Made by a program: the position numbers and the translations under genes
Shown: piece after piece, positions 60,419 to 64,000 of the stretch
Layout: each line of letters starts with the position of its first letter
How positions within the stretch are numbered: the first letter of the stretch is position 1
Assembly: GCA_965198795.1 (NCBI GenBank)
Contig: OZ240674.1
Location: 434,001-498,000 of the forward strand
Reading direction: 5' to 3'
Length of the DNA: 64,000 bases
Source of the DNA: G965198795 sp965198795
Lineage (GTDB): Bacteria > Pseudomonadota > Alphaproteobacteria > Rhodospirillales > Casp-alpha2
The notes under the pieces: generated by a model
Seen by the model: only the letters and a program-made list of their open reading frames with translations
Told to the model about the DNA's origin: nothing
The model's database searches: none

Positions 60419-61033
60419 TTACGCCGCGGCCTCGCGAAGGGCGTCCGCCAAGCATCGAAAGCTATGGGAATTACAGCGGTCGGCGTCAAACCGCTCGCCA
60501 ATCACGCGCGCCGCCTCGACCTTCGGCAATCCGCCTTTGTGATATCCATGCTTTTGCAGCACCCTCTCGAACCGTTCCCAGGTTCTCCCCTTGACGGCGT
60601 CGGGGTTTCTGAACTGCTGTTTCCGGGGAATGCCGTCGGGAACGTCGGGGTAGGATTCCAGCACCGCCCGCCAATCGCCGAAATACCAGGCTTCGAGCTC
60701 CTCGACGGCGATCCGGGTGACAACCCGCCAAATATCAGAACCGGCGGCCCGCTTGGATTTAAGCTCGGCCGACCGGCACGCGGTTTCAAGGCGTTCCTTG
60801 AGTTTGGCGCAATCGTCGTCGTCGCGATCCACGACGATGACGACCCGGTAATTTTCGGGCAGCCAGTTCACATAGCCCCTGAGACGATTTTCGAGATTTC
60901 TCAGAAAGGCCCGTTTGCCTTGAAATGGATGAGTCGTGAAGGTGCTTCCCTCGGGCAGGAATCTTGGCAGCCCGGCCTTGAGAAAAGCTTCCATGGACGG
61001 CTCTTCCAACAGGAATTCAAAATGCGCGGGCAT
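60419..61033 (-). CDS. DUF4276 family, Toprim-like protein
   Basis: The 204-residue protein has an acidic pattern of a Toprim-type fold: LLEEPSMEAFL near the N-terminus (Glu), VVIVVDRDDDD near residue 65 (Asp), and VEELEAWYFGD near residue 110, the DUF4276 signature. It follows the AAA ATPase gene with only 3 bases between. Such ATPase plus Toprim pairs recall OLD nucleases split in two, and PARIS or AbiL systems. It may be a nuclease acting under ATPase control; this is inferred. Confidence 0.85.
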   Translation of the reverse strand: MPAHFEFLLEEPSMEAFLKAGLPRFLPEGSTFTTHPFQGKRAFLRNLENRLRGYVNWLPENYRVVIVVDRDDDDCAKLKERLETACRSAELKSKRAAGSDIWRVVTRIAVEELEAWYFGDWRAVLESYPDVPDGIPRKQQFRNPDAVKGRTWERFERVLQKHGYHKGGLPKVEAARVIGERFDADRCNSHSFRCLADALREAAA

Positions 61034-61036
61034 CGA

Positions 61037-62263
61037 TCATCGCCTGTTCGACATGTCGCGGGAAGGCAGCCCGCCATCGGTCAGCGGGTCGCCGACGCCC
61101 AAATGTCCCTCCATCCACAAGTCGCCCAGTTGCGCGCCCGCGTCCATGAAGGCCGCGACCTTTTTATCCGATCCAACGGAATGGCATTGCGTATAGCCAT
61201 TTTCGTTACGCCACAGCACACGGACTTCCCCGGGCCGCAGCGCGTTGAGGAAAAAGGGCGAATGGGTCGTTACCAGAATCTGCGCCGTTTTGGCGGCCGA
61301 ACGGCACTCTTCCGCTAGATCGTAAAGCAACCGCGGGTGGAGGAAGTTTTCCGGTTCCTCGACGCCGATGAACGGCGGCGGCGGATCGTGAAGCAAAACC
61401 AGATAGGCCAGCATCTTGAGCGTGCCGTCCGAGGCGAACCGGGCCATGACCGGGTCATCGAACGGCGCGTCCTTGACCTGCAAAAGCAGCCGTCCGTCGG
61501 GCATCGCCTCGGCTGTTATCTTTTCGATCCGCGGAACCCGCTCTTGCAGCTTTCCGAAAATTTGATCCAGCCGTTGGGAGTATTGTTCGGATAGATACTG
61601 AATGACGTTGGCGAGGTTGTCGCCGGTCCGGCTCAACTGTTCCAGCGGCCCGGCTTCCGGTTGTCCGCGCGCCTTGTCCGCCGACAGATAGGACATATGC
61701 CAGCCCATGACGAAATCCCTGAACGCCACGACACGGGGATTGTCCGCCAATTGGCCGAGCGCGCTGACGGCGAGCGTGTCGGGAGAACTCAGCGGAACCG
61801 CGACCCGTTCATCGTTCTCGTCCGGCATTTCCCCGGATGCGACGCTGCCGTCGCCGCGCTTGTACTCCATGAAGCGAAACGGTCTTCCCCGGCTGCGGCG
61901 TTTCCATTCAAGCCGTTCGTGCGTCACGACCGGTCCGCCGTTTTCCTCGTCGATCTTCAAACCATACGTGATCAGCGGGGTTTTGCGCCGTTCACGGTAT
62001 TTGATTTCGATCATGACGGGACCCGCCTCGCCCCGCGTTTTCAACTCCCGCGCCCTGCCGCGCTTGTCCCAGGCGCTCCGCAAACCGGTTTGAAAACATT
62101 CCGAAAGAAAGGCGAACACGTCGAAGACGGTCGATTTGCCGCTGCCGTTCGGGCCCAGCAGGACCGTCAACGGCGTAATATCCTTAATCTCGACATTCGC
62201 CAAGGCGCGAAAGTTCCGGACCGCGAGCCGTTCGATGCGGGCGGGGGCCGGTTGGGTGCTCAT
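61037..62263 (-). CDS. AAA family ATPase (OLD/RecF-like)
   Basis: This ABC-ATPase-fold protein (408 residues) has Walker A GPNGSGKST near residue 37, a signature-like ASDGTLKMLAYL, Walker B FIGVEEPENFLHP and an H-loop LVTTHSPFFLN. Homologues are AAA_21-type ATPases of OLD-like and abortive-infection systems. It forms a two-gene operon with the Toprim-like DUF4276 gene, set between housekeeping genes (rpsU and pnt). The composition is like the host's, so transfer may be old. Confidence 0.9.
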   Translation of the reverse strand: MSTQPAPARIERLAVRNFRALANVEIKDITPLTVLLGPNGSGKSTVFDVFAFLSECFQTGLRSAWDKRGRARELKTRGEAGPVMIEIKYRERRKTPLITYGLKIDEENGGPVVTHERLEWKRRSRGRPFRFMEYKRGDGSVASGEMPDENDERVAVPLSSPDTLAVSALGQLADNPRVVAFRDFVMGWHMSYLSADKARGQPEAGPLEQLSRTGDNLANVIQYLSEQYSQRLDQIFGKLQERVPRIEKITAEAMPDGRLLLQVKDAPFDDPVMARFASDGTLKMLAYLVLLHDPPPPFIGVEEPENFLHPRLLYDLAEECRSAAKTAQILVTTHSPFFLNALRPGEVRVLWRNENGYTQCHSVGSDKKVAAFMDAGAQLGDLWMEGHLGVGDPLTDGGLPSRDMSNRR

Positions 62264-62349
62264 CGGAATGTTTCCATCATGGGCCCGGGTCGGTCAGGCA
62301 CGGCGACCATAACACGGCCTTCCCGGCGGCGCGGCGGCGGCGTTCCCGT

Positions 62350-63744
62350 TTATTGCGCCATGCCCGCGACGATTTCCTCCGTCATCTTCTTGGCGTCGCC
62401 GAACAGCATCATGGTGTTGTCGGCGTAGAACATCGGATTATCGACGCCCGCGTAACCGGGCGACAATGATCTCTTGACGAACAGGACCGTGCCGGCCTTT
62501 TCCACATCCAAGATGGGCATTCCGGCGATGGGAGATTGGGGATCCGTCTTGGCGCTCGGGTTCGTGACGTCGTTGGCTCCAATCACGTAAGCCACGTCGG
62601 CGGTCGAGAATTCGTGGTTGATCTCTTCCAGTTCGAACACTTCGTCATAGGGAATATTGGCTTCCGCCAGCAGCACGTTCATATGCCCCGGCATCCGGCC
62701 GGCCACCGGGTGGATGGCGTATTTGACCTCGACGTCCTCAGCCTTCAGCGCGTCGGCCATTTCGCGGACGGCGTGCTGGGCTTGCGCCACGGCCATGCCG
62801 TAGCCCGGCACGATAATGACTTTCGAGGCGTTCCTCATGATGAACGCCGCGTCGTCGGCTGCGCCTGCTTTGGCGTTCTTGTCACCGATCGAGGACGGGC
62901 CGCCGGAAGCCGTATCGCCGCCGAAACCGCCCAACAGCACGTTGACGATAGAGCGGTTCATGCCTTTACACATGATGTAACTGAGAATGGCGCCCGAGGA
63001 ACCGACCAGAGCGCCGGTGATGATCAGCGCCGGGTTCGAAAGGGTGAAACCAATACCGGCCGCCGCCCATCCCGAATAGGAGTTCAGCATGGACACCACG
63101 ACCGGCATGTCGGCGCCGCCGATCGGGATGATCAACAGGAAGCCGATGGCGAACGCCAAAACGACAATCGCCCAGTACATCTCGCGGCTTTCCGAACCAG
63201 TGAACATCGCGATCAAGACGGCGATGCCGACGCCAACAGCCAGATTCAGCTTGTGTTGACCGATGAAGGTGATCGGATTGCCGGACATAACGCCCTTCAG
63301 CTTGGCGAACGCGATCACCGAGCCCGAGAACGTGACGGCGCCGATAGCCGCGCCCAGCGACATCTCGATCAAACTGGCCGTGTGGATCGAACCAATTTCC
63401 CCGATACCGTAAGCGGCCGGATTGTAGAGCGCCGAGGTCGCGACGAACACGGCGGCCAGCCCCACCAGCGAGTGGAAGGCGGCGACCAGTTCCGGCAGCG
63501 ACGTCATTTCGATCCTCAACGCGATTACCGTCCCGATGGAGCCGCCGATCAGGATCGCCAGCAGGATCATGCCGTAACTGTTGACTTCGGGGTTCATCAA
63601 CGTGGTGAGGACGGCGATCGCCATGCCCGCCATGCCGAACAGGTTTCCGCGCCGGGCGGTCACCGGGGACGACAGTCCGCGGAGCGCCAGAATGAACAGC
63701 ACGGAGGAAACGAGATAGGCGTATCCCACCCAGGAAGCGGTCAT
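62350..63744 (-). CDS. pntB: NAD(P) transhydrogenase subunit beta
   Basis: PntB holds domain III, which binds NADP(H), and most of the proton channel helices. The 464 residues include about nine membrane helices in the first 290 residues and the NADP-binding part with VPGYGMAVAQAQHAVREM, HPVAGRMPGHMNVLLAEANIPY and NDVTNPSAKTDPQSPIAGMPIL. It follows pntAB by 14 bases and ends the operon, and drives NADPH formation with the proton gradient. Confidence 0.97.
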   Translation of the reverse strand: MTASWVGYAYLVSSVLFILALRGLSSPVTARRGNLFGMAGMAIAVLTTLMNPEVNSYGMILLAILIGGSIGTVIALRIEMTSLPELVAAFHSLVGLAAVFVATSALYNPAAYGIGEIGSIHTASLIEMSLGAAIGAVTFSGSVIAFAKLKGVMSGNPITFIGQHKLNLAVGVGIAVLIAMFTGSESREMYWAIVVLAFAIGFLLIIPIGGADMPVVVSMLNSYSGWAAAGIGFTLSNPALIITGALVGSSGAILSYIMCKGMNRSIVNVLLGGFGGDTASGGPSSIGDKNAKAGAADDAAFIMRNASKVIIVPGYGMAVAQAQHAVREMADALKAEDVEVKYAIHPVAGRMPGHMNVLLAEANIPYDEVFELEEINHEFSTADVAYVIGANDVTNPSAKTDPQSPIAGMPILDVEKAGTVLFVKRSLSPGYAGVDNPMFYADNTMMLFGDAKKMTEEIVAGMAQ

Positions 63745-63758
63745 CTGTCAGGCCTCCC

Positions 63759-64000
63759 CTATTTGTCTTTTTTCTTGAACATGGCCAACATTCGCCGGGT
63801 GACGATGAAGCCGCCGAAGATGTTGACCGACGCCAAAAGAACGGCGAAAAAGCCCATCCATTTCGCGAACCCGTCGGCGTCCATCGGCCCGGCGGCCAGG
63901 ATGCCGCCGACAATGATCACCGACGAAATCGCGTTGGTGACCCCCATCAATGGCGAGTGCAACGCCGGGGTGACGGACCAGACGACGTAATAGCCGACGA
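63759..64000 (-). CDS. pntAB: NAD(P) transhydrogenase subunit alpha 2, partial
   Basis: The C-terminal 80 residues of the small membrane subunit are present, and the 5' end lies beyond the window. YYVVWSVTPALHSPLMGVTNAISS and a following GGIL-type helix match PntAB of the three-subunit enzyme found in Rhodospirillum. The last residues MLAMFKKKDK are a typical end. It precedes pntB with 14 bases between. Confidence 0.93.
   Translation of the reverse strand, partial: VGYYVVWSVTPALHSPLMGVTNAISSVIIVGGILAAGPMDADGFAKWMGFFAVLLASVNIFGGFIVTRRMLAMFKKKDK

Noticed and set aside
62536..63990. A 484-codon plus-strand frame opposite pntB and pntAB
   Set aside because: It mirrors two conserved genes and is an Arg/Asp/His-rich artefact of codon bias.

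Overview
The window looks like a chromosomal segment of a G+C-rich alphaproteobacterium, most plausibly of the Rhodospirillales or a related order. Pointers are a PopZ-type polar organizer, Usg, COQ9 beside def and rpsU, DinB with an N-terminal zinc ribbon, a three-subunit-type proton-translocating transhydrogenase, RpoH and a nearly complete hopanoid pathway. Species cannot be named from sequence alone. No rRNA, insertion sequence, prophage or CRISPR array was seen.

Layout. 1-1.2 kb: 3' part of a Z1-domain protein from a probable defence locus, visibly more A/T-rich than what follows. 1.3-6.8 kb: a 2OG-Fe(II) oxygenase, msrA, and an overlapping three-gene operon (sulfotransferase, beta-propeller lactonase-like protein, HpnA-like epimerase). 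6.9-15.5 kb: core genes valS, popZ, tolC, a Pcm-family methyltransferase, tRNA-Cys, tRNA-Asn, an exported HExxH protein and dinB. 15.7-28.6 kb: a signalling and envelope region with a coiled-coil protein of 36-residue repeats translationally coupled to a GAF-GAF-PAS adenylate cyclase, an Hpt/pseudo-receiver protein, a convergent CHASE2 cyclase carrying seven 12-residue repeats, a type I secretion ABC/HlyD pair, MotA/MotB and a metallo-beta-lactamase-fold hydrolase. 29.4-45 kb: usg, rpoH, then a lipid block: mlaA, hpnM, hpnN, ispH, hpnH, hpnG, shc, hpnE, hpnD, hpnC and a second MlaC-family gene. 45.3-52.8 kb: a frameshifted HD-domain pseudogene and a minus-strand sulfolactate operon (EamA transporter, suyA, suyB, slcC, comC, a DadA-like oxidase and an orphan PotD-like binding protein). 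53.3-60 kb: a DUF465 protein, two tandem degenerate GGDEF proteins, purEK, a small lipoprotein, an unknown protein, COQ9, def and rpsU. 60.4-64 kb: a Toprim-like DUF4276/AAA ATPase pair resembling split OLD or PARIS/AbiL-type defence modules, then pntB and the truncated pntAB.

How the genes work together. IspH supplies isoprenoid precursors. HpnC, HpnD and HpnE make squalene, Shc cyclises it, HpnH and HpnG extend the side chain, and HpnN, HpnM, MlaA and the extra MlaC move lipids between membranes. SuyAB desulfonates (R)-sulfolactate to pyruvate and sulfite, while SlcC and ComC together can convert the (S) enantiomer through sulfopyruvate. The two cyclases, the Hpt/pseudo-receiver protein, the T1SS pair and MotAB may form a cAMP-linked surface or motility module, but that link is inference from position only. 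The most unusual structures are the 12-residue repeat insertion in the CHASE2 cyclase, the 36-residue repeat coiled coil, the paired inactive GGDEF proteins and the candidate defence genes near both ends.
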